From Streptomyces albospinus (lineage in GTDB: Bacteria; Actinomycetota; Actinomycetes; Streptomycetales; Streptomycetaceae): 64,000 nt of DNA. The translations under genes and the position numbers were made by a program. The first letter of the stretch is position 1. Every line of letters begins with the position of its first letter. Of the stretch, positions 34,304-42,860 are shown piece after piece. Under the pieces are notes generated by a model. It was not told where the DNA came from, did not search any database, and saw only the letters and a program-made list of their open reading frames with translations. The stretch is taken from assembly GCF_014648695.1 (NCBI RefSeq), contig NZ_BMRP01000005.1, positions 129,698 to 193,697 on the forward strand. The letters run 5' to 3'.

Positions 34304-35061
34304 CAGGTTCCTCGGAGGTGGGAGCGGAGCGGCCAGCTGTAGCGGTAGCCGTTGCGCCCGATGTACGGGGCGGTCAGGACGGCATGCAGGGCCAGGAAGT
34401 CGTCGAGCCGTTCGCGGTCCGTGGCGCCGAGCCGGGCACCGTAGCTTCCGGCCGCCGCGTTGTACGCGAGCAGGGCGGCGTTGACGGCTTGGGCCTTGAG
34501 GGGTCCGTACGTCAGGTGGAGCGTCGCGATGAGCTTGGCGAGGTCGTATCCCATGGGGGCGAGGGACAGGTCGTCGGTGTCGACGGTGACGATGTCCCCG
34601 GTGCTGGTGATGATGAAGTTGCGGGGATTGCTGTCCTTGTAGAAGGCGAACGGCCCCTGGGCGGTCTCTTCCAGCAGGCCGAGCATCGCGTACAAGGCCA
34701 CCTTGCTCGGCAGGTAGCCCTGCTCGTGGCGACGCCGGAGCGCGATCTGCCGGGGGCCGAGGTAGTCGTCGAACGTCGTGCCGTCCTGGAAGCGGTGCGG
34801 GCTGCCCAGCGATGCGGACTGCAGGTCGCTGGCCCAGGCGGCACCGTGGGCGTGGCCCAGCAGTTCCGCCATGCGCGGGAGGTCCTCGGGGCGTACGGAG
34901 TGGCCCTCGATCCGTTCGAACGTCAGGCTGTCCGGTCCGATGGCGTAGAGCGCCGGCTGCCGCAGCGGCTTGGCATGCTCGTTGATCCACCGGTAGTGGC
35001 GCACAGCCCCCGCCGCGCGCTCCGGTGTCGCGTAGTGCTTGGTGAACTGCGGGACGGTCAT
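34303..35061 (-). CDS. APH-family small-molecule kinase (2)
   Basis: A 252-residue phosphotransferase-fold protein. The catalytic loop is YKDSNPRNFII (Lys in the place of the usual His, catalytic Asp and Asn kept), followed by TVDTDDLS as the metal-binding segment. It is shorter at the N-terminus than typical APH kinases, and the ATP-binding Lys is not obvious. ATG 35061 follows AAGGGCGG and overlaps the methyltransferase stop (ATGA). It likely phosphorylates an intermediate of the pathway. Confidence 0.8.
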   Translation of the reverse strand: MTVPQFTKHYATPERAAGAVRHYRWINEHAKPLRQPALYAIGPDSLTFERIEGHSVRPEDLPRMAELLGHAHGAAWASDLQSASLGSPHRFQDGTTFDDYLGPRQIALRRRHEQGYLPSKVALYAMLGLLEETAQGPFAFYKDSNPRNFIITSTGDIVTVDTDDLSLAPMGYDLAKLIATLHLTYGPLKAQAVNAALLAYNAAAGSYGARLGATDRERLDDFLALHAVLTAPYIGRNGYRYSWPLRSHLRGT

Positions 35062-35906
35062 GGCTGCCGCCCTTCGTTCGGCTGGGCGACGACGAAGGTG
35101 ATGAGGGACCTGGTGGTCAGCGGCTGGTCCGGAAGGAACTCGTGCAACGTCGCGGCCAGGGCCCCGGGGTTGCCGTACAGGCCGGGCGCGAGGTTGTACT
35201 TCGGGTTGGTGGCCAGGTACTGCGCGGTGTGGTCGTGGCCGCCGAAGGTGAAGGAGTGCTCCTCGTCCAGGACGGCGATCACGTCGAGCGAGGAGGCGGC
35301 CAGGTCGGCGAGGTTGCCGCTGTGCGCGGCGGTGTAGAGGCTCTCGTGCTTGTCGGCCTGCGCGTCGAGGCCGGCGGAGGCAACCAGCTGGTCCATCTCC
35401 CGGTAGCTGTCGAGGCCCTTGGTGACGAGTACGGCCAGGCCGCCGGGGGCGAGGACCCTGGCGATCTGCGCGATGACGTCCTTGGGCTGCGGCGAGTGGT
35501 AGAGGCAGAACGCGGCGACGGCGACGTCGCACGATCCGGCGGGCAGCGGGAGGTCGCGGAAGTCGCCTTCGACGAAGTCCACCGTGGTGTCGGGCAGGTC
35601 CTTGGCGCGCTCGCGGGCCTGGGCGAGCAGGGAAGGCGCGGAGTCCAAGCCAACAACGCGCTGCGGCCGGAGCTGCTCGGCGATGACGAGGCTGCTCGTG
35701 CCGCGACCGCAGCCGATATCGAGCACCACGCCGAGCCGGTCCGGCTGCGCGTGGTGGGTCTGCACCAGGCTGACGATCGTCTCGGGCACGGGGTGGCCGG
35801 AGGTCTTCGCGCGCATCAGGGCGCTGGTCCGCCCGGCCAGCCGGGCGGCGTGCCCGTAGAGCTCTTCCTGCCGGGCGGGGTCCAGGAACGGGTTGGGCTC
35901 GTTCAT
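35058..35906 (-). CDS. SAM-dependent methyltransferase (class I)
   Basis: A 282-residue methyltransferase with motif I VLDIGCGRGTSSLVIA, then VVGLDSAPSLLA, a DFRDLPLPAGSCDVAVAAFCLYH acidic/post-motif region and LAPGGLAVLVTKG, of the Methyltransf_11/25 type. ATG 35906 follows CAGGGGGTG. It lies 31 bp after the P-loop kinase gene and overlaps the following APH-like gene. The acceptor is unknown. Confidence 0.88.
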   Translation of the reverse strand: MNEPNPFLDPARQEELYGHAARLAGRTSALMRAKTSGHPVPETIVSLVQTHHAQPDRLGVVLDIGCGRGTSSLVIAEQLRPQRVVGLDSAPSLLAQARERAKDLPDTTVDFVEGDFRDLPLPAGSCDVAVAAFCLYHSPQPKDVIAQIARVLAPGGLAVLVTKGLDSYREMDQLVASAGLDAQADKHESLYTAAHSGNLADLAASSLDVIAVLDEEHSFTFGGHDHTAQYLATNPKYNLAPGLYGNPGALAATLHEFLPDQPLTTRSLITFVVAQPNEGRQP

Positions 35907-35937
35907 GCCACACCCCCTGACCGGGGGCACGGGCCGT

Positions 35938-36447
35938 TCAGGACTGCTCGGCGGCCACCTTCTGCAGCCAGCGGCGCGTCTGGCGCCGGTTGGCCAGCAG
36001 CACCACATCCACGCCGGAGCCGAACTCCTCGATCTTCGCCATCACGCGGGGCCGCATCTTGCGCCGGTACGTGGCGACGTACTTGATCACGCCCCAGTGG
36101 ATGCGGTTGTGCACCCCGTTGCCCTTGTGCCCGGCCCCGTGCCGGATCTGCCGGGAGAAGATCCCGTACAGCGCCGCCACGGTCGACACGTCCATCAGGA
36201 CCACCGTGTCGCAGGCTTCGAGCCGCACCTGCAGCGTCGAGTTGTAGTTGCCGTCGATCACCCACCGCGGCTGCGAGACCAGTTCGCGCTGCAGCTCGGT
36301 GAACTTGTCCATGGGCAACGCGTTCCACTCGTCGTCGTAGAACGCGGCGTCCAGGTGCGTCACCGGGGCGTCGAGGGTCGCGCCCAGTTCGCGGGCCACG
36401 TGGGATTTGCCGCTGCCTCCGCAGCCGACGATGGCGACCTTCTTCAT
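35938..36447 (-). CDS. P-loop kinase, adenylate-kinase/FlaR-like
   Basis: A 169-residue P-loop NTPase starting KKVAIVGCGGSGKSHVARELG (Walker A GCGGSGKS). An acidic loop near THLDAAFYDDEWN and the WVIDGNYNSTL motif follow. This is the pattern of the FlaR or topology-modulation group of small kinases related to adenylate kinase. A tail rich in Arg/Lys supplies the lid. It could phosphorylate a nucleoside monophosphate or shikimate-type substrate. ATG 36447 follows CTGGAGCACC. It lies 96 bp after the CgeB-like glycosyltransferase gene. Confidence 0.85.
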   Translation of the reverse strand: MKKVAIVGCGGSGKSHVARELGATLDAPVTHLDAAFYDDEWNALPMDKFTELQRELVSQPRWVIDGNYNSTLQVRLEACDTVVLMDVSTVAALYGIFSRQIRHGAGHKGNGVHNRIHWGVIKYVATYRRKMRPRVMAKIEEFGSGVDVVLLANRRQTRRWLQKVAAEQS

Positions 36448-36543
36448 GGTGCTCCAGCGTAGAGAGGTTCGGGGGTACGGCGAAGCCATCCTCCAGGACA
36501 CGTCCGGATGATCCAGGCACCATGGCCTGGGGGGCGGTCGGCA

Positions 36544-37596
36544 TCAGGCAGCTCCCCGCTCGGTCGCGGTCGCCTGGACGAGCCGGTGCAGGACGGATTC
36601 CAGGGTGTCGACCTGCTTGCTCAGGCCGAACAGGCGCAGACGGTCCACGCACGCGGCGATCAGGTCGGCGTGCTGCTGTGTGCCGGCGATCTCGCGGAGG
36701 TAGGAGAGGTGTTCGAGCACGTCGCTGCCGGAGCGCACGACCAGCTCGGCGGGGACGAACCGGTCGGCGAAGCGGATGTCCGCCGGGGCCAGCGGCAGGC
36801 ACCCGGCGAGCACAGCCTCGAAGATGCGCTGGGTCATCTGCCCGACGGCGGCGTACCGCTCGGGCAGCATGAGCACCGTCGCCAGCGACCGGCCGTAGAC
36901 GCCGGCGGCGGCCTCGAACGGGATCCGGCCCACGAAGCGGACGTCCGGCCAGCGGTCGGTCTTCGTCCACTTCCCGGCGACCAGGTGCTCGACGCGGGCG
37001 GTGGCCGGGGCGAAGAAGCGGTCGAAGGACTCGTCGCGGTCGTACTGGTTGCCCACATAGCCGAGCGCCAGGTCCCGAGGCCGGGCCGCGAGAGCGAGGG
37101 GGTCGGCCTGCGCCAGGAGGTCCTCGGCGACGGGGAAGAGCAGGGAGTGCGCGCCGTGGGTCGGAGCGAGGGCGGCCTCACAGACCCGGGTGTGCGCCGT
37201 GCGGCGCCACACGCTCTCGGCCCGCAAGGTGCGGTCCTTGTCCCAGATCACGGTGGGCATCCGGTGCCGCACGGTGTAGTGGTTGATGAGCTGGGCCTGG
37301 CGGTGCAGGTCGCAGGTGTGCCCCTCGCTCCCGCACACGGTGGTGTTGCGGCCGGTGATCGCCCAGCGCCACTCCAGGAACAGGACGTCCATATCCGGGA
37401 AGCCGTCGTCGAAGGCGTACGCGCCGCCGAGGTCCTCGCCCGCTTCGAGACGGTCGCGGTCAGCCTGCAGGAAGACGATGTCGTGACCGCGGGCGAGGAG
37501 GGCGTCGATGAAGGGGCGGCGGTGACTGCGGCCCCCGTCCGGGGTGTCGGTGACGCCGTTGCCGAGGAAGCCCCAGAAGCTGTATCCGATCTTCAT
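36544..37596 (-). CDS. CgeB-like glycosyltransferase
   Basis: A 350-residue protein beginning MKIGYSFWGFLGNG. The C-terminal half has the GT1_2/CgeB-type text (VRFVGRIPFEAAAGVYGRSLATVLMLPE, QRIFEAVLAGCLPLAP) that places it in the GT-B fold. It likely moves a sugar onto the pathway intermediate. The ATG overlaps the stop of the carbamoyltransferase gene (ATGA), though its own ribosome site is weak, so expression depends on coupling. Confidence 0.82.
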   Translation of the reverse strand: MKIGYSFWGFLGNGVTDTPDGGRSHRRPFIDALLARGHDIVFLQADRDRLEAGEDLGGAYAFDDGFPDMDVLFLEWRWAITGRNTTVCGSEGHTCDLHRQAQLINHYTVRHRMPTVIWDKDRTLRAESVWRRTAHTRVCEAALAPTHGAHSLLFPVAEDLLAQADPLALAARPRDLALGYVGNQYDRDESFDRFFAPATARVEHLVAGKWTKTDRWPDVRFVGRIPFEAAAGVYGRSLATVLMLPERYAAVGQMTQRIFEAVLAGCLPLAPADIRFADRFVPAELVVRSGSDVLEHLSYLREIAGTQQHADLIAACVDRLRLFGLSKQVDTLESVLHRLVQATATERGAA

Positions 37597-39323
37597 TTGG
37601 TGATCCACCGCCCTTCGAGGAGCAGGGCGTCGAGCCCGGAGCTGGCCAGGCAGTCCAGGGCCATCTCCGGTGTCCCGCAGATCGGCTTGCCCTTGACGTT
37701 GAGGGAGGTGTTGATCAGCACGGGCACCCCGGTGCGGCGGCCGAAGGCGGTCAGGACTGCGTGCATGAACGGGTTCTGCGACCTGGTGACGGTCTGCAGG
37801 CGGGAGGTGCCGTTGGCGTGCACGATGGCTGGCACCTGCTCGCGCGTCGTGTCCGTCACGCCGGAGGCCATGGACATGTACGGCGCCTGCTGGCCGAGGG
37901 TGAAGAACTCGTCGGCGCGTTCGGCCAGGACCATCGGCGCAAAGGGCCGGAATGGTTCGCGGAACTTTACGGTGGCGTTCAGCCGCTCGACGACGCCGGG
38001 CTCCAGCGGGGAGGCGAGGATCGAGCGGTTGCCCAGGGCGCGCGGCCCGGCTTCGACGGCCCCCTGGAACAGGCCGACGATCGTGCCGTGGGCCAGCTGG
38101 TCGGCGAGGAACTCCGCGATTTCGATGCCCAGGGTCTTCTGGTGGAGGCCGGGCCAGGGCGTGAGGTCGAGGGCCTGATCCTCGTAGGACGGGCCGAGGT
38201 AGCAGGTGCGGGCGGCGCCGACGAGCGGGCGCGGGCTGCGGACGTCGACGTGCACGGCGAGGGCGGCGCCGATCGCGGTACCGGCGTCACCGGGCGCGGG
38301 CGGCACGAACACCTCGTCGAAGACGCCGGCCTCGATGATCTTCCCGATGCTCACGCAGTTCGTGGCGACACCGCCCCCCACGCACAGGCGCGGGGAGCCG
38401 GTGAGCACGTGGGCGCGGCGGGCCAGGTGCACCATGACCTGGTCGGTCCGCTCCTGGAGGGCTGCCGCAAGGTCCTGGTGGACCTCGGCCAGGGGTTCGC
38501 TCGGGTGCCGCTCGGGGCAGGTCTCGGCGATGAAACGGCGGGACGTCCGCTCGTATCCCGACGTGAGGGTGCGCGTGGGGAAGTAGGCGGGGTTGATGTG
38601 AAAGCCCGTTGATGTTGTGCGGACGGCCTCAGCGAACAGGTGGCGGAAGCGGGCGGGGTCGCCGAGGGCGGCCAGCGCCATCACGGTGCCTTCCTCGTCG
38701 CCCCGGCGCCAGCCCAGGTGCTCGGTGACGGCGCCGTACACGTACCCGAGCGAAGCCGGGTCGTTGATCGCTTCCAGGGGCTGCGTGACCGGGCGGATCG
38801 CGGTGTGCCCGTGGGCGATGGTGGTGGTCTGCCGCTCGCCGAGGCTGTCGACCACGAGCACGGCGGCCTCGTCCCAGCCCGAGGCGGCGAAGGCGGTGAG
38901 CTGGTGGGCGCGGTGGTGCAGGACCGGCACGACGCGGGCGGCGGGGAACTGCCGGCCGATCACGCGCAGGCGGAGCTGGGTACGCAGGGCCACCTTGGCG
39001 AAACCGCGTGCTCGGGCCAGGGCCCGGTCGCGGGTCGCCGGGGAGAGCGCCAGGCGCAGGGCTGCGGGCGACTCGGCGAGGTAGTGGGCAGGCTGGAAGT
39101 TGTAGGCGACGGCATCCACGTCGGCGGCGGTGAGCTTGGCCTGTCCCAGCAGCCACTCGATGGCGCGGGCCGGATAGAGCTTGGTGTGCTTCTCAGCGGA
39201 GAGGCGTTCCTCCTCGACGAAGCCGATCAGTTCGCCGTCCACCAGGAGCGCGGCCGACGAGTCGTGGGTGAACGAGCACAGGCCGAGGACGACCGAAGGC
39301 ATGCGCTTCACGGCGGCCGTCAC
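37593..39323 (-). CDS. O-carbamoyltransferase (NodU/TobZ family)
   Basis: A 576-residue enzyme, the usual family length. The N-terminal LGLCSFTHDSSAALLVDG and the HHRAHQLTAFAASG motif form the Kae1-like domain with its metal-binding His residues. The C-terminal GPRALGNRSILASP and FRPFAP motifs form the Sua5-like carbamoyl-AMP domain. These enzymes make carbamoyl-AMP from carbamoyl phosphate and ATP and carbamoylate a hydroxyl. GTG 39323 overlaps the TS-fold gene stop (GTGA); GTG 39311 has a better GAGGTGA site. Pairing with a hydroxymethylase-like gene hints at a hydroxymethyl acceptor. Confidence 0.93.
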   Translation of the reverse strand: MTAAVKRMPSVVLGLCSFTHDSSAALLVDGELIGFVEEERLSAEKHTKLYPARAIEWLLGQAKLTAADVDAVAYNFQPAHYLAESPAALRLALSPATRDRALARARGFAKVALRTQLRLRVIGRQFPAARVVPVLHHRAHQLTAFAASGWDEAAVLVVDSLGERQTTTIAHGHTAIRPVTQPLEAINDPASLGYVYGAVTEHLGWRRGDEEGTVMALAALGDPARFRHLFAEAVRTTSTGFHINPAYFPTRTLTSGYERTSRRFIAETCPERHPSEPLAEVHQDLAAALQERTDQVMVHLARRAHVLTGSPRLCVGGGVATNCVSIGKIIEAGVFDEVFVPPAPGDAGTAIGAALAVHVDVRSPRPLVGAARTCYLGPSYEDQALDLTPWPGLHQKTLGIEIAEFLADQLAHGTIVGLFQGAVEAGPRALGNRSILASPLEPGVVERLNATVKFREPFRPFAPMVLAERADEFFTLGQQAPYMSMASGVTDTTREQVPAIVHANGTSRLQTVTRSQNPFMHAVLTAFGRRTGVPVLINTSLNVKGKPICGTPEMALDCLASSGLDALLLEGRWITK

Positions 39324-40270
39324 CTCGCCCCGGCGGTCGCGGAGGGCTTCGAGGAGCGGCGTTCCAGCTCGCCGTACCAGGTGGTGAGGGCCTGGCCGAG
39401 GGGACCGTCGATCCCGTCGGCCGCCCGCCACGCCTGCTGGCGCAGTCCGTCCTTCCACAGCCGGTAGCTGCGCAGCGTCTCGGCCATCGTGTCCCAGCCG
39501 GGGTGGCCGGTCACGTCGCGGGCCTCGACCTGGTCGAGCAGCCCGTCGACGCCCTTCCACGGCGTGCGCAGGTCGGGCATGACCGGGCTCGCGGTGAGAG
39601 AGGTGAGCTGCTCGGCCTGCTCGACGTGCTGGTCGTAGACATGGAGCGAGCCGACGTGCAGGTGGAACTCGCCCAGCTCCGCGTCGAGCCATCCGGCGAC
39701 CAGCTCGTGCAGCACGGTGTAGAAGAACACGTCGTACGGCATGCCGATCCACACGTCCTGGCCCCGCATCATCGTCGCCATGTGCAGGCGCCCGGCGCGC
39801 AGATGGAAGCGGAAGCCGAGGGTGCAGGGCACGTCCTTGTGCCCGGCGGCGTCCTGAACCGGGTCGTAGAGCTGAATCAGGGCACGGCGGGAGTCGGGGT
39901 CCTCCTTGAGGACCTCCACGACGCGGGCCAGTTGGTCGACCTTGCCGGCCCAGTTCCGCATCCGGGGCCCGTATGCGCCGAGCAGCCTCCCGTCGTCGGC
40001 GTACTGCCGCAGCCGCGTGTTGTAGTCGAAGATCCACGGAGCGTCCGAGCCGGACAGGTGCCAGACGGTCTCGGCCACGGCGAAGGCCGGGTTCAGGATC
40101 CTGACCGGCGGTGCGTACAGCAGGCGGGCCCGCGGCTGAGTGAGCAGCATGTGGACGTCGCGGACTTCCCGCGTGAGCATGCCGCGTGGGCTGACCTTGT
40201 CGCCGGACTTGGCCAGGGTGACGGCGCCGGAGAACAGCTCGGCGATGGTGTCGGCGGTCAGGTGGGTCAT
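39320..40270 (-). CDS. Thymidylate-synthase-fold enzyme with Asn-to-Asp switch (likely CMP/dCMP hydroxymethylase)
   Basis: A 316-residue thymidylate synthase-family protein. The catalytic Cys is C149 (VPCTLGF) and the phosphate-binding Arg pair is in DSRRALIQLYDP. The RGQDVWIGMPYD motif carries D180 where thymidylate synthase has Asn (PFN). The Cys-to-Asp spacing of 31 equals that of E. coli ThyA (C146, N177) and T4 dCMP hydroxymethylase (C148, D179). Asp there selects cytosine, as also in MilA of mildiomycin. Expected reaction: 5-hydroxymethylation or methylation of a cytidylate with methylene-folate. ATGA overlap with the GT-B-like gene upstream; GTGA overlap with the carbamoyltransferase gene downstream. 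Confidence 0.88.
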   Translation of the reverse strand: MTHLTADTIAELFSGAVTLAKSGDKVSPRGMLTREVRDVHMLLTQPRARLLYAPPVRILNPAFAVAETVWHLSGSDAPWIFDYNTRLRQYADDGRLLGAYGPRMRNWAGKVDQLARVVEVLKEDPDSRRALIQLYDPVQDAAGHKDVPCTLGFRFHLRAGRLHMATMMRGQDVWIGMPYDVFFYTVLHELVAGWLDAELGEFHLHVGSLHVYDQHVEQAEQLTSLTASPVMPDLRTPWKGVDGLLDQVEARDVTGHPGWDTMAETLRSYRLWKDGLRQQAWRAADGIDGPLGQALTTWYGELERRSSKPSATAGAR

Positions 40271-42111
40271 GAGGCTGGAACTCCTTCGCCCGGCTCAGGC
40301 ACGGACCTCGTGCTGCGGGCTTCGTCGTGAAGGGGGTCAAAGGGCAGGTCGGGGTGCGTGGCACGGTGGTCGATGAGGCGGGCGACCTGGGCGGCGCTGT
40401 CGCCGCGCCACCGGCACACCCAATCGGCGGCACCAGCTGGCGGGCGGAAGCGGGGCAGCTCCGCCAGAGCGGTGGCGACTTCATCCGCATCGCCGCACCG
40501 CTGCGCGATGCCGTGACCAGCCAAGCCGAGGGTCCGCTCGCCTGGGGCGGCGAGTTCCAGAACGGGCACGCCCAGCAGTGCGGCTTCGATGCCGCACGTC
40601 GAGTAGGCGCTCGCGACCACGTCCGCGCCGGCCAGGCACCCGCGCGCTCCCACCCGGGTATCGGCGACGGCAACCGGAAGACCGGCCGCCCGCTCCACAA
40701 GCGGCGCGAACACGCTGTCGCGCTGCGCCGGGTGGGGAGCGATGACCAGTCCCCAGTCCGAGCCGGCTGACCGCAGTCCGTCGAGGAGGAGGTCGGCCTG
40801 GCGGGCGAGATGCTCGGGCCGGAAGGGCTGGCAGGCCCATACGGCGATCTTCGACGGGGTGCGCCGTGTGCCGACCGACAGCAGTTTTTCCAGGTACCGC
40901 CGCTGCGCCCCACGGCCCAGGGCGGTCAGGGCATCGAATCGGGGCTGCCCCAGGACGTGCACTTCACTCTTCGGGTGCTTGGCCCAGTCACGGGCGAGGG
41001 CAAGGTCGCGCTCGCCCATCACGACCACGTCCCGGCTATGGAGGGCGGGCCACGCGACGGACTCTGCTGTCCAGGCGCCATGTTGGACGTGCACGGTGTT
41101 GGCGTCGTGCCGGTCGGCGGTATGAACCGCCAGCGCTCCCAGGGGACTTGTGTCGTTGCTGATGACGACGGAGTGCGGTTGAACGGCACTTAGGACGCCG
41201 TCCAGCCAGCGCTCCACCTGGACCAGAGCGGCCCAGGACGGCTGCGTGCAGCCGCCGCCCATCGCCAGGAGCGCGGACATCAGCCGGACGAGGCGCGACA
41301 GACGGATCGTGTGCGGACCGAGCGCGACGGTCTGGCCGTCGTCCTCGGGGCACAGTCCGTCGGCCTCACCCCAGAGCTGGAAGAGCCCAACTGGTGCAGG
41401 ACACACCCTCACGCCGTCGCCGCTCTCTGTTAAGCAGCGTTGACCGGGGTCAGTGGCGAGGTCGATGAGTACGCTGTTGTGCCCTCGGCGAGCCAGCTCT
41501 CGAAGTACCGGCACCAAGGTCTCGGCGTGGCGGGACGACCAGGAGAGGGCTACGGCTCCGCCCCGGGGCAGGCCCGCAGGGCGCGGAGGCGACTCGGTGG
41601 CAGCCACGCTGGAGGGTAAGAGCGTGCTCAACTCCGCAGTGCGCGGCGGATTGTGTGCCGCTGTGCCGCCGAGCAGATAGGCGATGCCCGACCAGGTGAC
41701 CGTGTAGGTCCGATACTCCTGAGAGCTGCTCGGCCGCACACCGACGAGGCCCTCGTACGGCATCGGAGTGATGGGCCCGGGTGCGGTGGCGAACGGCTCC
41801 CAGGCGCTCAGTGCCAGCAGTTTCCGCAGGACCTGTGTGACCAGTCGGCGGACAGGTACGTGCTGGACGTGGAGCCAGTCAGCTCCGCCGGGAGTGTGGG
41901 CTCGGCCGGCGCCGTACTCGTGCAGGGCATCCATTACGCGTCCGGTCAGCGAGCGGAGGACCGGCTGGTTCAGCGGCAGCGCCTCCAGGTCTCGCGTGCT
42001 GATGCGAAGGGAGTCGGCGAGGCCAAAGCGGCCGGCGCCGACGAGGTCCCAGGCGGGTCGGCGGCCGTCGTTACGGACAAGGCCCAGGTCTCCGAATGCC
42101 GACGGGGTCAC
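40267..42111 (-). CDS. GT-B-like glycosyl/glycerophosphate transferase candidate
   Basis: A 614-residue protein. The C-terminal half has Rossmann-like strands and text reminiscent of GT-B transferases of the CDP-glycerol glycerophosphotransferase or capsule-synthesis type: VVISNDTSPLGALAVHTA, VHVQHGAW, VHVLGQPRFDAL, VASAYSTCGIEAALLGVPVLEL. Donor sites using CDP- or CMP-linked groups would suit a cluster holding a cytidylyltransferase. The N-terminal third has no clear family. GTG 42111 overlaps the HAD stop (GTGA). Confidence 0.72.
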   Translation of the reverse strand: MTPSAFGDLGLVRNDGRRPAWDLVGAGRFGLADSLRISTRDLEALPLNQPVLRSLTGRVMDALHEYGAGRAHTPGGADWLHVQHVPVRRLVTQVLRKLLALSAWEPFATAPGPITPMPYEGLVGVRPSSSQEYRTYTVTWSGIAYLLGGTAAHNPPRTAELSTLLPSSVAATESPPRPAGLPRGGAVALSWSSRHAETLVPVLRELARRGHNSVLIDLATDPGQRCLTESGDGVRVCPAPVGLFQLWGEADGLCPEDDGQTVALGPHTIRLSRLVRLMSALLAMGGGCTQPSWAALVQVERWLDGVLSAVQPHSVVISNDTSPLGALAVHTADRHDANTVHVQHGAWTAESVAWPALHSRDVVVMGERDLALARDWAKHPKSEVHVLGQPRFDALTALGRGAQRRYLEKLLSVGTRRTPSKIAVWACQPFRPEHLARQADLLLDGLRSAGSDWGLVIAPHPAQRDSVFAPLVERAAGLPVAVADTRVGARGCLAGADVVASAYSTCGIEAALLGVPVLELAAPGERTLGLAGHGIAQRCGDADEVATALAELPRFRPPAGAADWVCRWRGDSAAQVARLIDHRATHPDLPFDPLHDEARSTRSVPEPGEGVPAS

Positions 42112-42860
42112 ACCAGGCTCCCTTCGACAAAGGGAGCGCATGCCGGGGCCTGGCGAAGGAGGCCGAGCAGGTCTGATGGGGACTGAGCAACCTTCACGGC
42201 CGTCGAGCCGGGCTCGCCGTACCCCCAGGCGGCATGTACGTAGGCGATCCCGGCACGAGCTGCCGCCTCTCGGTCCACCGGCATGTCCCCGACGTACACG
42301 GCCGACGCAGGGTCGACTCCGAGGTCCACCATCGCGAGGAGGAGAGGGTCCGGTGCCGGCTTCGACCGGCCGGAACCTGCGGGCGTCCGCACGGTGCCGA
42401 AAGGGCAACCCAGTCGCGCAAGGAGAGGCGCGGCCCGGTCGACGTGCTTGGAGGTCACGACTCCAAGCCGCCAGCCAGCAGCCACGAAGGCGTGCAGGAT
42501 GTCCGTGATCCCCATGAACTCCTGGGCCATATGCGCTGCGGCTGTCGAGGCGGATCCGTAGGTCCGGTGGACGCCGTCGGCATCGACGACGCCGAGCCGC
42601 TGCATGATGTCGCTGAACTCTCGCCCCAGGTGGGCCTCGTACGCGGCGAACGGGATATCGAGGTGATGGTCCTCCTGGACCTTCTTCCACGCTTCTCGCA
42701 TCACAGGCCGCGTGTCCAGGAGGACGCCGTCCAGGTCAAGCAGTAGCGCTCGTCCGGTACCGGCAGGTTGGGCTTCTGATGGCTCGGGCGCCTCGGTGGT
42801 CTTCGAAGGCGAGGCAGACCGTGCACACGAGGAAGGGGAAGGCACTCCGGCCGCGTTCAT
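42108..42860 (-). CDS. HAD-superfamily phosphatase
   Basis: A 250-residue HAD hydrolase with all motifs: LLLDLDGVLLDT (nucleophile Asp), VVTSKHVD, SKPAPDP (Lys), and YVGDMPVDREAA. It resembles phosphoglycolate phosphatases, with an Ala/Ser/Pro-rich 35-residue N-terminal extension. ATG 42860 overlaps the P450 stop (ATGA), which ties the conservon to the biosynthetic genes. It likely removes phosphate from a pathway intermediate such as a nucleotide. Confidence 0.9.
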   Translation of the reverse strand: MNAAGVPSPSSCARSASPSKTTEAPEPSEAQPAGTGRALLLDLDGVLLDTRPVMREAWKKVQEDHHLDIPFAAYEAHLGREFSDIMQRLGVVDADGVHRTYGSASTAAAHMAQEFMGITDILHAFVAAGWRLGVVTSKHVDRAAPLLARLGCPFGTVRTPAGSGRSKPAPDPLLLAMVDLGVDPASAVYVGDMPVDREAAARAGIAYVHAAWGYGEPGSTAVKVAQSPSDLLGLLRQAPACAPFVEGSLV

